Shown here piece by piece: positions 11,339-23,545 of a DNA stretch of 64,000 nucleotides. Position numbers and translations under genes: made by a program. The notes below the pieces were generated by a model, which was given only the letters and a program-made list of their open reading frames with translations, ran no database searches and had not been told where the DNA came from. Source of the DNA: Chlorops oryzae (Eukaryota > Arthropoda > Insecta > Diptera > Chloropidae). How positions within the stretch are numbered: position 1 is the first letter of the stretch; every line of letters begins with the position of its first letter. The stretch covers positions 31,434,391-31,498,390 of the forward strand of contig CM035808.1 of the NCBI GenBank assembly GCA_020466095.1. Reading direction: 5' to 3'.

Positions 11339-14300
11339 ATGAGAAATCCAATCGCTTTGCTGCTCCTTGCTTTTATTGGATCGAGTCTTATGAGCAACAC
11401 CAAAGCCAATTTGTAAGTATGTGATAAAACCTACAATACGCCTTAAACCTATTTATTATTTCGATCAAGTCGCAAAAAAAAGACAGAACCCATTTGAGTT
11501 ATCTGGCTTTGTCTTTGTTTGCCACAATTGATTTCAATGAATGTCGGCTTTTTTTCTCACCCTCAGTACGGAGTTTAGTAAGGAAAAACAACAAACTTTT
11601 TTTCATACAATCGTTTGAAAATTTTGACAGCTCTTCTCAAAAATTTTTAATGCCATTTGCCATTAAATTTCCTCAAAATTGAACATTGAATTTCTTGAAC
11701 AAAAAATTTGACAACTTTTTAATTAGTTTACTGTCCAAATTTTTTTCAAAAATACCAACTGCATACATGGTCAATAAAATTTTTTTTACATGATTCTTAG
11801 ATTCTTGCAAAAGAGGCATGAAAGAGTCAGTTTACTTAACATAGCAAAAAAAAAATATACTTTTAATGAAAGAAATGATGATTTTTCTTTCTCATATTAT
11901 TATTTATTTATTAACCTTCGTAATTGCATCCGAAAAAATCTCAAAGACCATACAAAAATGGATGAAATATTCATTTTTTTTAAATGTATCATTTGGCTCT
12001 TTCATAAAATTCCGGTATTGAAAGAGCCAATGAAAGTTATGAAAGAGCCAGTCTGTATTATAAAGTGTTATTGTGAAAATAATGCTAAATAATGATTACG
12101 CACTGTTAAAAAAAACATTTCCGTTAATGATCAATAATGTAATTTGATTAAAATTAGAAACATGTCTTGCAAAAGAAATTTTACTTTCCCTTAATGCCAC
12201 AGGGTTGATGAGACCACCCAGAATAGATTTTGAATGAAAACCAATGTTGATCACTGTTTTCATATGTTTTGCCGCAAACTCCGCTATCATCAGCATTTTT
12301 ATTTGGTTTGGAGTTTGCCTTGCTTCGAACAAGCGTTGTTTTTAGTTCAGCCAATACGTTAGAGTCGGAAGAATCGGTTTTGATAGACTGTTTTGAAGCC
12401 AATTTCTTAGTAATTTTTTATTTTTTTGCATTACTCCCTTTCTTTTTCAATTTTGTCTTTTCAGTAGAGCCAGCTCTTTCAATGACCCTTCACTCGGCTC
12501 TTTCAAAACTTATTCTTTAAAAAAATATATCCTTCAAAATAATTATATTATCAAAAGTTTTGCAGCTCAGTTTTTACGGAGCTGAAAATCCTAATATATG
12601 CACAAACACAATGTGCAATCCATGTACCTATATTTATACCCAACAAAATACCAAAAAACAACTTAAATGAAGCAAAATCGGATGTTTCTGCGTTTGTTGG
12701 TTTCTACGAACTGTAAAATTTTTGTGTATGACGGGAAATTCGTGTTGCCACCTTAGAATTAAATCGCCGACCAAATCCAACCCTTATCTACCGAAATAAT
12801 GCAAGTGGCTCTTTCATAACCTGTCTCTTTCATGCCACTTCGCCCCTATCGATAGCATCTCTAATATGACTAAGGTAACCACCACTAACTTTTTAATGTG
12901 CAAATTTTAACTCTAAATTGTAAAAATTGCGTTAGAAGTGAGAACACATGTTAAAAAAAATGTTCAGTTTGAGAAATTCCCGAACCGGTGAACCGAACCG
13001 AAACCCCGGTTCAAGAAGTAGAAAACCCGGTTTTACGAACCAATCAAAAAGTTCAAACACGGTTCGAACCGCCGAACCGAACCGGGCAAATTTTCCACCC
13101 GGTTCACGTCCCTGGTTTTAATGTTTTAAAAGTTATTCTTCTACTCGAAATTGAAACGAAATCGAAAAAAATAAAAGATCATTGAAATCGATCGAGCAAT
13201 TCTTGGGTTAAGAGCAGAGGTGCTCAAAGTGTTAGCTCCAAGTGTGAATGAGCGTAAAAGAGAGCATTTTTTCACACGCATAGAAACTGTGAGCGGGAGA
13301 TGAAAAAGTATAAAAGACGATCGAAATTAAAGCAAAATTCCACTTGTAATCGAGAAGCGAAGCGAACAACCGAAGCGAGCCAAAAAACGAAGTCACGTCA
13401 ATCTTTCAAATCAGTGCTATGATGAACTTCGCAGAGGGAAGACATGTGTCGCTCTGTTTTAATTTTTTAATCCTTTTTCGTAAAATTTTTAGTTTTGACT
13501 CAGTTAGAGTGCGTTGAGAGTTTAGTATGCTATAGACTTTCGGCGAGGTAGGACCTATGTCGCTCGATTTTTTCTTACTCTCTAGCATTTTTAATTTTAT
13601 GTGTTTGTTGTATCACTACAGATACATGCAATCTCATTGCGCCTGTAGTGGTGGGCAGCTCTGGTTAAGAGTGATGTATGTAGCTAATCCGTCTTTGTTT
13701 TAGTTTTGTGCTAGAACCAACGGAAATCATAAATGGAATCTCCGCGATAAATACCCAATTATCGAATGAATTCGCTAAAATTCATAAACGATTCAATTAT
13801 ATGAAAAATCAACATTCAATGGTAAGTACCTATGTTTTAATTAGAGGATGGGTACAAGAGTCACGGCACGTCACGGTCACGTTAGAAAGAGCGAATAATT
13901 TTCAAGAAATAGTGCGGTATATAAAAGAAAATTTTATTTTATATTAATAAGTTTTGCTGTTAATTTATAAATTAATTATGAAATAATAAATTAATTTCAA
14001 ATCAATTCCTTGATTTCCCAATTTTTCCTTAATTTATTTAAATAATAGGTATTGTCAGACGAGCCTGACAATAAAATACCCGACACAGACAGACATGTTT
14101 AAATAATTTTTTAACCACGCCCAAAAACAGGACCACTAAGAACGATTATTCAAGAGGTTTTTAAGGCCATTAAGGGCCCCATATACCGAATTTTGTTAAA
14201 TTTCTTTATGAAACCCGCCCCTTGCCACGCCCAATTCCCAATTTTTTTTTAATTCTAATCAGAGGCTAAAATATACGCTCAAATTCTAAGTTTCATTGAA

Positions 14301-15951
14301 ATATTTCGAAAAATTCCTATTTTGAGACAGTTTTAGGATTTTTGTGACAGGCCCTAGTACTGGAGGTACGCCTAAAAATGGACCGATCTGGTACTTGTTC
14401 TTCTTACTCATGTGCCTGTGAGTACGCATACCAAATTTCTTTAAGATAGCTCAACTCTTTCGATTAGAAAACTTGTATACAAACATACAGACATTTCTAT
14501 ATATATTTTGTATGGTCTATCTCGACTGGTTCTGGGTGTTACACACAACCACATAAACGCAATATACCCTCGACACAGAGTGTGTCGGGTATAAATAGCT
14601 TGTAAATACCAGACTGATATTACAGAAGATTATGGTTTTTTGTGGTTTGTGCCCATCGATAATTTTATTACCAAACATGTACTTTGATTTGGGAAAAAAA
14701 TATAAAAATTCTTAAATGTCATAGGAAGTGAAAAAATATAACAAGCAAACTGAGGAGTTCGGAGAGGCCCTTGAGGAAATATTCAATTGGATGCAAGAAA
14801 ACAATGAATGCCAAAAACGTTCGGCAGGTGAAATGACTATTGAAAATTATTTTTAAAAATTTCAAGCTTAAACTTTAAAATCCCACCACTCGTTTGAGCA
14901 GCCACGGCAGTTGAGCAGTTCGTTCAAAATGGCGAACAATCAAATAAGGAGCTACTAGAAAAGATGAACGAGCTTTCTTCGAACGTCAAGAATCTTGGCG
15001 ACAACTCATTAGATCGTGTGGAGAGAAACCAACAAAAAATCATTGAAATGATGAATGATTTGCTTGCCAAATCTTCGGACCGACTCAGCGAAGCGGACAA
15101 GGAGTTTATACAACAACAGACTCACGAAACAAAAAGTGTTTTGGATTCAGTCAAAGCCGATGTATTAATTGCATCTGATAAAGGTTAGTTCATAACTAGA
15201 TGCATCGCATGACATGAGTTTATTTCCATTTATATTTTTTAGTTCTTGATCAAACAACTTCCCGCATTAAAGAAACGGAAACATATATTTGGGGAAGCTT
15301 AAGCAAGGTAATGGGTGGTGTAAATGATTCGGCGGATGCACTCGGAAGGTAAGCGAATATACAGAAGATTGCGATGAAAGATATTATGAGGCTATAAGGT
15401 CAATCCATAGGCTCCATAACGAAATGATTGCCAGTTACACACAACTCAATGATGGTCTTAAAGTCTTCAATAAATTGGATAACACAATCATGAAAAACCT
15501 CGAATACATAACTGATACACATACGCATAAGGTGGAGTTGGTAACAATGGACGAAATTCAACAAAACAGGGACCGTCTCCAAAGCCGATTTGATGACATC
15601 GAGTCCAATTTTCGTAAACATTTTGAAAACGATGAAGGAGTCAATTCACTGATGATAAAGGAGATTACAAATTTCAATCAACAAATTAAAAGCTTACACG
15701 GAGAAATCAAACATTGCAAGGACATGATGGATAGCAGAAATGAGGTCAACGTGAATAGTACCATAAGCAAAATGGTTGGAAGTACTAAGAATAATATTCT
15801 CGATTTGGACTCAAGTTTTGATTATTTACTTGAAAAGATTTCAACAATGTCAGACAAACTCAAAGATACAGAACTCAGTCTTGAAGAATCCTTAGGTGGG
15901 CTATGTGAAAAATTCTATCGACCAAACTTAATTGACCCACGTGGCAATTAG
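11339..15951 (+). CDS. Secreted coiled-coil protein, intact copy
   Basis: Six exons join in frame: 11339-11412, 13704-13821, 14725-14827, 14902-15183, 15243-15348, 15411-15951, giving about 407 residues. Exon 1 encodes a signal peptide ([19 protein letters not shown]). The rest is acidic, lysine-rich and strongly heptad-like ([33 protein letters not shown]), consistent with long coiled coils. The tail reads [16 protein letters not shown]. The last intron (15349-15410, 62 bp) was chosen because GGAAG|GTAAGC to CCATAG|G keeps the frame, whereas reading through hits a stop. A CATAAAAG box at 11031 and a probable 5'-UTR intron ending TTTTTAG at 11307 precede the ATG. AATAAA at 15975 may end the transcript. 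No known domain recognised; a structural or secretory-tissue role would be guesswork. A broken inverted copy lies at 20021-24053. Confidence 0.7.
11814..12836. mobile_element. Intron-1 insertion with GGCATGAAAGAG ends
   Basis: The ends are inverted (GGCATGAAAGAG on the left, CTCTTTCATGCC on the right). Subterminal copies of GGCTCTTTCA occur in both orientations near 11995, 12024, 12043, 12469, 12497 and 12807. The block is absent from the matching intron of the inverted copy, so it inserted after the duplication. Subterminal motif clusters suggest a non-autonomous hAT-like element, but no matching target duplication was found. Confidence 0.5.
12980..13105. repeat. GAACCG/CGGTTC repeat cluster
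   Basis: Dense direct and inverted copies of GAACCG and CGGTTC (GTGAACCGAACCGAAACC, ACGGTTCGAACCGCC). It is absent from the inverted copy, so it is probably part of an intronic insertion. Confidence 0.45.
13215..13663. mobile_element. Non-autonomous hAT element (449 bp)
   Basis: Ends CAGAGGTGCTCA and TGGGCAGCTCTG are inverted repeats. The element is flanked on both sides by the 8 bp GTTAAGAG (13207-13214 and 13664-13671), the TSD length of hAT transposons. The inverted copy of this intron has a single GTTAAGAG and no insert, which is a direct view of the empty site. Confidence 0.85.
14050..14594 (-). mobile_element. DINE-1-like element, subfamily 1, in intron 2
   Basis: Reverse-oriented copy starting TATACCCGACACACTCTGTG and running to the CAGGCTCGTCTGAC stem near 14055. 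The terminal CTTACTTGTT is missing and most of the GTCY core is lost. It is absent from the inverted copy of the intron. Confidence 0.65.
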
Positions 15952-16199
15952 GGCTGCCAACTTTCTAAGGGCAAAATAAAGAATAGGTTTGTTTAGTAAT
16001 TAAAAACTAAAGTATTTTACTAAAAAATAAAGTATTTCTAAATTCCTCCTTATATTCATTAAAAAAAACAGAACATAGCAGATATTTAAAAAAAAAAATA
16101 GGAACAAGGATTGTCCCAGAAATAACTGTCCTTTTTTGTTTTTTTTTTTTTTTATTGTAAGAAAACCAATGGTGTTTTCTTTATTCTTTCAGTTTATTA

Positions 16200-17090
16200 T
16201 TAAGTGACCATTACAAAATCAATACAAGTTTTAATTACACTGAAAAAAATACACTTATACACTTTTTGGTTAATGTCCTCCATTAGGTTTTTTACTGACC
16301 TTTCGTTCATCTTAGTGCATGCCCGACGCCATTTATGTCGAAATATTTCGATGTTTTTCGCAGTTTGTTTGGTCTTCTTAAGGTTCGTTTTCATTAAAGC
16401 CCAATATTTTTCGATTGGACGAAGTTCGGGGCAATTCGGAGGATTTGCTTCTCTTGGTACCACAGTGACATTATTGGCTTGGTACCAATCCATCGTTCTC
16501 TGGGCGTAGTGAGATGTTGCTAGGTCAGGCCAAAATAGTACTGAACCTTGGTGTTGACGTATAAAAGGCAGCAAACGCCGGTCCAGACACTCTCTGATGT
16601 AAATTTCGGTGTTGATTGTGCGATCCGTCCAAAATTCCTTACTTCGAAGGCCACATTTGCAAATGGCCTGCCACACCATGTATTTCTTTGGAAATTTGGT
16701 ATGTTTTTCGGTGGTAAATTTAGAGGATGTTCCACCCCTTCTAACCGCAGTATAATATCCGTGTCCAGGTAACTGCTTGAAATCCGCTTTGCAATACGTT
16801 TCATCGTCCATGATCGCGCAATCAAATTTGGGCAGGTAATCGCGATACAGTTTTCGAGCCCTCCTCTTGGCCTCGGCGTCCTTTTCTTCTGACCGATCAG
16901 GTACTTTTTGTACTTTGTAGCTCCTTAAGTTGTAAAAATTTTTAATTCGTTGAACACCTGACATCGATGTTTCCAATTTTGCTGCAATATCACGAACCGA
17001 AGTGCTTGGATTCTGAGTAAACAGCCGCTTAACGATCTAGGCCACCGACCGGTTCGCTGAACCACCTTTTTTCCTTGAGCCTGGTATTTT
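16200..17090 (-). pseudogene. DD37E Tc1/mariner transposase (ITmD37E-like), inactivated
   Basis: The open part (16976-16200, 258 residues) carries the DDE triad in context: first Asp in CAIMDDETYC, second in VLFWPDLATSHY, Glu in ELRPIEKYW. Thirty-seven residues separate the second Asp from the Glu, the DD37E signature known from mosquito ITmD37E elements. Upstream the frame continues with helix-turn-helix-like sequence (FTQNPSTSVRDIAAKL), but an in-frame TAG near 17037 cuts it from the rest of the N-terminus, so the gene is probably dead. It moved into the 3' UTR of the coiled-coil gene on the opposite strand. Confidence 0.8.
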
Positions 17091-17236
17091 TGATAAAGAC
17101 GTAAGCTCTCTGTATGGTTTTATGGTCCTTCCGACAGTTTTATATGATTTGTTTCGCCGATTTACAATTATAATTAATTATATATTTGAATATATAACTT
17201 CAGTTGTCAAAATTGCGATTTTTGTGATTGAGCATA

Positions 17237-17403
17237 TAGTCAATCTCTCTATAATGAATTTAAATGGAACTGAAAAATAAAATCGTCGATGAGAGATTTT
17301 GTTGTTAGGAGAAAAAAGGCAATATAATGTAGCGAAAAAGCCTTGAGGTTCACTATAGGGAGAAATTTGGTTTAGAGGAGGTCGTTATAGAGAGTGACGA
17401 CTG
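17237..17403. mobile_element. Pogo-like MITE
   Basis: Ends AGTCAATCTCTCTATAATG and CGTTATAGAGAGTGACGACTG are inverted, and TA flanks both sides. CAGTC-type ends with TA duplications fit the pogo/Tigger branch of Tc1/mariner. It is non-coding, 167 bp. Confidence 0.6.
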
Positions 17404-17760
17404 TATTTATTTAGTTCAATGAACTACATGATGTATGTTTGGTAAAAACTGCCGTATATATTAAAAATAAAGTATTTTTGGATTGTTTATTGTTCTAAAA
17501 AAGTATGAAGTATATCGATCACAAATAAAGTAGGACTATATTATATAGTATGGTTGGCAATTAAGAATTAAAAGATGTCAATCAGATTTATATACTTATG
17601 TGAAGTTAAAAGTTCTTTTTAGTTTAAAAATAATTCTTTCGGACTTTCAATATGAATAATGTCAAAACAACAATTGTATCAAATAAGCGTTAATAAATAA
17701 AATCTCAAAGCGGAATTCGAATTATTATGAAGCCTGCTTCTACATAAAAATGAAAAAAAA

Positions 17761-18798
17761 AAACCATAAATTGTTAGAGCAAATTTACAACTATTACACA
17801 GACCTGCGATGAAAACCCCTTTTCAAGTTGAAGCCGTATTTTTATTAGATTTTTGTATCTATATAAACTTAGCGAAGCACTTTTGCAATTTAAATTTGTA
17901 AGCTAGCTTATAGTTAGCCGCTAATTTACCGCTAATTAATCGTGGAAAAAAAAAATTTATCGCTCATTTATTTTTTTTCTTCGCAATGTTTCGATAAGTT
18001 CTTTTAAACTTAGCAGTACACATATACGAACATGTATATATCAATTAACAATATAAAAATTTATTGCTTTCTTCTAAAGAAAATGCCAACAAAAACTACT
18101 ACAACAACAAAATATCCAAAAATTTGGCTTTTTTAGAATAAAGGATCCTTTTTTCCAATCTTAAGTTTTAAAATTGACCTCGATCGGTCCACTTGTTTTC
18201 AAACGATCACATGTGATCAATATATGTAATAAATTGTTATATGTTTCGTAGTTTGCACGTACTTTTTGAACAAACTAGTCACCCGATCAGTGTGAAATTT
18301 TTCCAAGTAATCAATTGAATTACTATTTACTGAGAAACATACAAGAATTGTTTTATTTTTATAGATATTTATTTTTTTGAAATTATTTTGTATAATATAT
18401 CACAACCTGCCATAAAGCGATGCCTCTACAGCCATGAGGTTATCGGAAAGATGTGAGATCTATGTTTTGGAGTCCTTGCCTATTCTCCCAATGCGTTATC
18501 TACTAACATTTATAATTTTTCCCGCTTGCTACCTATTTAATCTAAATCGTTGGTAAATTTTTCCGAATTAGCATAAATGAGTGCATGTGAGTCTTACACC
18601 ATATTTTCTGTTCTCTCTTTTCCTACAACCTTTACTTCGTTTTCGTCTCACTATTTATATTCCAAAAAAATTAAAGTACATATACCGAAAATTTAACTAG
18701 GATATCTTTATTAACCCCGGAGATATAAGGAGAAAACAATTGAAGAACCCAACATGTGCTCACTTCTGCTCGCCACTGTATATGGTGCACACACATTA
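17761..18798. other. Spacer between duplication arms, no gene recognised
   Basis: AT-rich sequence with short open frames only. No element with defined ends was recognised. Confidence 0.45.
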
Positions 18799-19148
18799 GG
18801 CCAATGGTTGGTTTTCCGACCACTTTTTAAAAACTTCAAATAAAATTTTACAAACCAAAAATATTAAGTGAAATCAAAATTTTAATCATTTTTAATTTAA
18901 TTTAATAATTTTTGATGGTAAATTAGCTCTTTGGGTATATTTAATTTCAATTGAAAGAAATTGCTTTAAATAATAGTTCTATTTAAAACACTCCAACGTT
19001 GTTAAATATACTTTTTTTGTTTAAATTTTTGCCCTAATTCAATTGGAATAGAACAAGCTTTAAAAAACAACTTTTTCTTTAATCGTTGGAGTTACTGACG
19101 ATTTATTTTAATTTTTCAAAGTTGCTGGTCGGAAAACCGATCGGCCTG
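18799..19148. mobile_element. Inverted-repeat element (350 bp)
   Basis: The left end has GGTTGGTTTTCCGACCAC and the right end TGGTCGGAAAACCGATCGG, forming imperfect terminal inverted repeats of about 25 bp around AT-rich non-coding sequence. No target duplication was resolved. Confidence 0.5.
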
Positions 19149-19174
19149 CACAAAATGGGTTAATTTGTTTAACT

Positions 19175-19546
19175 ATCAAATTTCATCAGAATATCTTGAA
19201 AAATTCCGGTTTTAGAGTAATTTTGTGATTTTCATAACCGACCCTAGTGATGGAGGTACCCTTAAAAATGGTCCGATCGGGTCCATTCTCGAACTTGTTC
19301 TTACTCATGTCCCCGTGAACACGCATACCAATTTTCGTCAAGATAGCTCAACTCCTTCGATAAGAAAACTGTATACAAACAGACAGACAGACAGACGGAC
19401 AGACAGACGAACATATCTAAATCGAATCTCCCGGTGACGATGATCATTTCTATATATATTTTGTATGGTCTATCTCGACTGGTTCTGGGTGTTACACACA
19501 ACCACACAAACGCAATATACTCTCGACACAGAGTGTGTCGGGTATA
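19175..19546 (-). mobile_element. DINE-1-like element, subfamily 1, 5' half
   Basis: Reverse copy with the TATACCCGACACACTCTGTG head, AGAAATGATCATCGTC, a GTCTGTCTGTCTGTC core and the GGTACCTCCATCACTAGGGT block. The GGGCGTGG boxes and 3' end are absent. Confidence 0.65.
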
Positions 19547-19699
19547 AAAACAATTACAACTTTGAGCTGCAAGGTCGAGTGCCGATCGATATATTTCTTG
19601 TCCTTTTTTTATTGTGAAGTTTCTTCAATCTATGTATTTTTAACCGTTTTTGTTTTACAAATTGATAATTGTTGTAATTCTACCCTCAAACTTTATCAC

Positions 19700-19849
19700 C
19701 CCTATTATGGTTGTCGACTACTGATAGAGAATCGAAAAAGTTCTATCGTCGACTAAAATTTTCGTTTTCTAGTATGTGGAAAATTAAAAATTTTTGTCGA
19801 AGATAGAACTTTTTCGATTCTCTACCAGTAGTCGACAATCATAATAGGG
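19700..19849. repeat. Foldback MITE, near-perfect hairpin
   Basis: Arms of about 55 bp are almost exact inverted copies. The left arm has CCCTATTATGGTTGTCGAC and the right arm GTCGACAATCATAATAGGG, with the shared internal segment AGAATCGAAAAAGTTCTATC and its complement. It lies just outside the last exon of the broken gene copy. Confidence 0.7.
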
Positions 19850-20096
19850 CTGTATGTTTTTCATTTAATTTCTATGTAGAAGGGGGCTTCATATTAATTT
19901 CAATTTCGCTTTAGACTTAAGTTTATTAGAGCTTATTTGATACAATTGTTGATTCGACAATATTCATATTCAAAATCCGAAAGAAATATTCTTAAACTAA
20001 ATTTAAGGTTATCAATTGCCATGTGCGTCAATTAAGTTTGGTGGATAGAATTTTTCACATAGCCCACCTAAGGATTCTTCAAGACTGAGTTCTGTA

Positions 20097-21731
20097 GGGG
20101 AAAGTGGTCACCCTTCGTACGCGGGGCACATTCGTACAGTTAGTATAACACAGAAACTAAACGGCCCATAAACACGCATTTGTTTGTGTGTGTTGACATA
20201 CTGACCGTCATATTCCTAACTGAGTTTTGCGTCAGTTGCAGTACATTGTGCCAGATGAGAACACGGATTGTGTTTTTACGCTCCGTGAGTAAATTTTTTT
20301 ATATAAGTTTGGTTTGTAGTTCTAAGAAGAATTCTTATGTTTTTTAACAAACTGGTGACGATATATTAGAGTAAGCATTGTTAATTTTGAGCTTTAATTG
20401 CTATATTTATCAAACTAAATAAGAATTTACATAAACTTGCACTTTAATTTTTTGGAAAGACATGGGGTGCATTCGGACAGCTAGACAGGGGCACATTCAT
20501 ACGCGTACGAATGCTCCCCTCTAGATTTTATTAACCACCAGTATATACATTTTAAACATTTTTGAAATAAAATATGATATAAGCTCTTAAAAATATCATA
20601 CAGACAGCACAATAACGTATTTTTCTTTTTATTTAGTATGCAAATTCTAAATAAATGAGATATTTTTATTGAGAATCATGGTGCGAAAATATAACAAGTA
20701 AGAAAGCTAAAGTCGGTCAAGCCCGACTTTGAAATACCCAGCGTCCCGACATTATTGGCGCACTATGTTTTTCCTCTTCATTTGTGGGCGTGGCAGTGGG
20801 CGGCCCACATAAAGTTTTTTCCTACACCTTTCATTAGCCTTGGTCAACCTATGTTGCGTATTTGAAGCGTCTACGCCTATTAATTCGGAAGTTACGAAAA
20901 ATCTCCATTTTTGGGCGTGGCAGTGGGTGGTTCATATAAATTTTTTTCCTACACCTTTCATTCGCATTGGTCAACCTATGTTGCGAATTTGAAGCTTCTA
21001 CGCCTTTTACTTCACAAGTTACGATAAGCCCTTATTTGTGGGCTTATTTGTGGGCGTGGCTCACGGAAGGCGGCGTCCATTTTTTTCCAGGATATGTCCC
21101 GATATACCTGTGTGCCAAAATTGGACTTGATTGGTCCAGCCGTTTCGGAGGAGATCCGACCACGGACAGACGGACAGACAGACGGACGGACGGACGGACG
21201 GACGGACAGACGGTCAGACGGACATGTCTAAATCGATTCAGTTTTTGATCCTGATCATTTCTATATACATATATATGTCTATATCTCCGGAGCTTAGTTC
21301 TCCCTGTTACAAGATTCGCACAAAACTAATATACCCCGCTAACGCTGGGTATAAAAAGAAGGGTACACGAGTCAAGTCACATACTTTTAAGTTTGTTTTT
21401 TTATAAATAAATAATATAATAATAAATTATAAAAATTAATTGAGTTTGATTGGCTTTGTAACTACTCTGTACGGATCTACCCCATAGCGTACGAAAGTAC
21501 CCCACCCAATGTACGAATGTACCCCATACGTGGGGCACATTCGTACAAAAATCTTATTGTTGAAAAATCGCTGTAACTTTTTAACCTTGTTATATAATAG
21601 TTTCGGACTCTTTTGTAACAGACTAGAATATATTTGTCACACTAAGTGGTACAAATTAGATAGATTCCAAAATTATTCATGAAGTAAAAAACTAAAATGT
21701 AAAAAGTGTACGAAGGGTGACCACTTTCCCC
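20097..21731. mobile_element. TA-flanked DNA transposon in the last exon of the broken copy
   Basis: Perfect terminal inverted repeats begin GGGGAAAGTGGTCACCCTTC and continue to GTAC, with TA duplicated at 20095-20096 and 21732-21733. The intact copy has the single TA. Inside, the motif CATTCGTAC and its inverse recur (20131, 20500, 21484, 21505, 21530, 21710), often beside GGGGCA, like transposase-binding repeats. No transposase is encoded. About 660 bp of the length is a later DINE-like insert, so the original was about 975 bp. Confidence 0.8.
20694..21354 (-). mobile_element. DINE-1-like element, subfamily 2, nested
   Basis: On the minus strand: TATACCCAGCGTTAGCG head, AGAAATGATCAGGATC, long GTCCGTCCGTCCGTC core, four CACGCCCA boxes and the AAGTCGGGCTTGACCGACTT hairpin before CTTACTTGTT. 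It is complete and sits inside the TA-flanked transposon. Confidence 0.8.
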
Positions 21732-23428
21732 TATCATTGAGTTTGTCTGACATTGTTGAAATCTTCTCAAGTAAATAATCAAAACTTGAGTCCAAATCGA
21801 GAATATTATTCTTAGTACTTCCAACCATTTTGCTTATGGTACTATTCACGTTGACCTCATTTCTGCTATCCATCATGTCCTTGCAATGTTTGATTTCTCC
21901 GTGTAAGCTTTTAATTTGTTGATTGAAATTTGTAATCTCCTTTATCATCAGTGAATTGACTCCTTCATCGTTTTCAAAATGTTTACGAAAATTGGACTCG
22001 ATGTCATCAAATCGGCTTTGGAGACGGTCCCTGTTTTGTTGAATTTCGTCCATTGTTACCAACTCCACCTTATGCGTATGTGTATCAGTTATGTATTCGA
22101 GGTTTTTCATGATTGTGTTATCCAATTTATTGAAGACTTTAAGACCATCATTGAGTTGTGTGTAACTGGCAATCATTTCGTTATGGAGCCTATGGATTGA
22201 CCTTATAGCCTCATAATATCTTTCATCGCAATCTTCTGTATATTCGCTTACCTTCCGAGTGCATCCGCCGAATCATTTACACCACCCATTACCTTGCTTA
22301 AGCTTCCCCAAATATATGTTTCCGTTTCTTTAATGCGGGAAGTTGTTTGATCAAGAACTAAAAAATATAAATGGAAATAAACTCATGTCATGCGATGCAT
22401 CTAGTTATGAACTAACCTTTATCAGATGCAATTAATACATCGGCTTTGACTGAATCCAAAACACTTTTTGTTTCGTGAGTCTGTTGTTGTATAAACTCCT
22501 TGTCCGCTTCGCTGAGTCGGTCCAAAGATTTGGCAAGCAGATCATTCATCATTTCAATGATTTTTTGTTGGTTTCTCTCCACACGATCTAATGAGTTGTC
22601 GCGAAGATTCTTGACGTTCGAAGAAAGCTCGTTCATCTTTTCTAGTAGCTCCTTATTTGATTGTTCGCCATTTTGAACGAACTGCTCAACTGCCGTGGCT
22701 GCTAAAACGAGTGGTGGGATTTTAATGTTTAAGCTTGAAATTTTTAAAATTAATTTTCAATAGTCATTTCACCTGCCGAACGTTTTTGGCATTCATTGTT
22801 TTCTTGCATCCACTTGAATATTTTCTCAAGGGCCTCGCCGAACTCCTCAGTTTGTTTGTTATATTTTTTCACTTCCTATGACATTTAAGAATTTTTATAT
22901 TTTTTTCCCAAATCAAAGTACATGTTTGGTAATAAAATTATCGATGGGCACAAACCACAAAAAACATAATCTTCCGTAATATCAGTCTGATATTTACAAA
23001 CTCTTTTATTATTGAGATAAAAGAAAATATTTATTTAAATTTTTTATCAGGTATCTATTATTTAAATTAATTAAGGAAAAATTGGGAAATTGCATAGTAT
23101 TTCTCACGCTTAATCAAGGAATTGATTTGAAATTATATAGTTATTTCATAAATGAACACCAAAGTTTATTAAAATAAAATAAAATGTTCTTTTATATACC
23201 GCACTATTTCGCGACAGATACCTGAAACAAAGACGGATTAGGTACATACATCACTCTTAACCCAAGAATTGCTCGATCGATTTCAATGATCTTTTATTTT
23301 TTTCGATTTCGTTTCGATTTCGAGTAGAACAATAACTTTTAAAACATCGAAAAGATTCACCAAATAAGATTCAGAGCATGTCGAATGATTCATGTAGAAG
23401 ATGTGACCGACGTATAAGCAACGTAATA

Positions 23429-23545
23429 GTGGTGTTCAAGCAACAGTGCAAATCGCAGTGTGCAATATTTGCACTGCTTTTTTTGTACGCAATTTGACAA
23501 GTGCAAATATTGCACACTGCGTTTGCACTGTTGCTTGAATACCAC
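23429..23545. repeat. Foldback MITE in intron 1 of the broken copy
   Basis: Arms GTGGTGTTCAAGCAACAGTG and CACTGTTGCTTGAATACCAC are inverted copies around a 25 bp loop, with TA on both sides. Not present at the corresponding point of the other arm. Confidence 0.65.

Larger units (their letters stand above)
10935..15951 (+). repeat. Left arm of a 13-kb inverted duplication
   Basis: From about 10935 (CTCTTGTGATAGTGTGAAAT) to the stop codon at 15951, and again at 17600-17760, this matches the reverse complement of 24462-20020 and 20019-19860. Exons and introns are nearly identical between the arms. Differences are discrete insertions and one exon-size deletion. Confidence 0.85.
15952..17610. mobile_element. 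Composite insertion in the 3' UTR of the intact copy
   Basis: The inverted copy reads straight from its stop codon into sequence that here resumes only at about 17600. The intervening 1.65 kb contains a DD37E transposase pseudogene, a pogo-like MITE and A/T-rich sequence with repeated AATAAAGTATTT. The outer edges carry CTGCCAAC and GGTTGGCA, a possible short inverted repeat. Confidence 0.6.

Noticed and set aside
15308..15364. 57-bp intron using the donor AAG|GTAATG and acceptor ATACAG
   Set aside because: It gives the wrong phase for the following exon; the 62-bp intron 15349-15410 keeps the frame.
15400..15621. 73-codon minus-strand frame, repeated at 21979-22200
   Set aside because: Antisense shadow of exon 6 of the coiled-coil gene.
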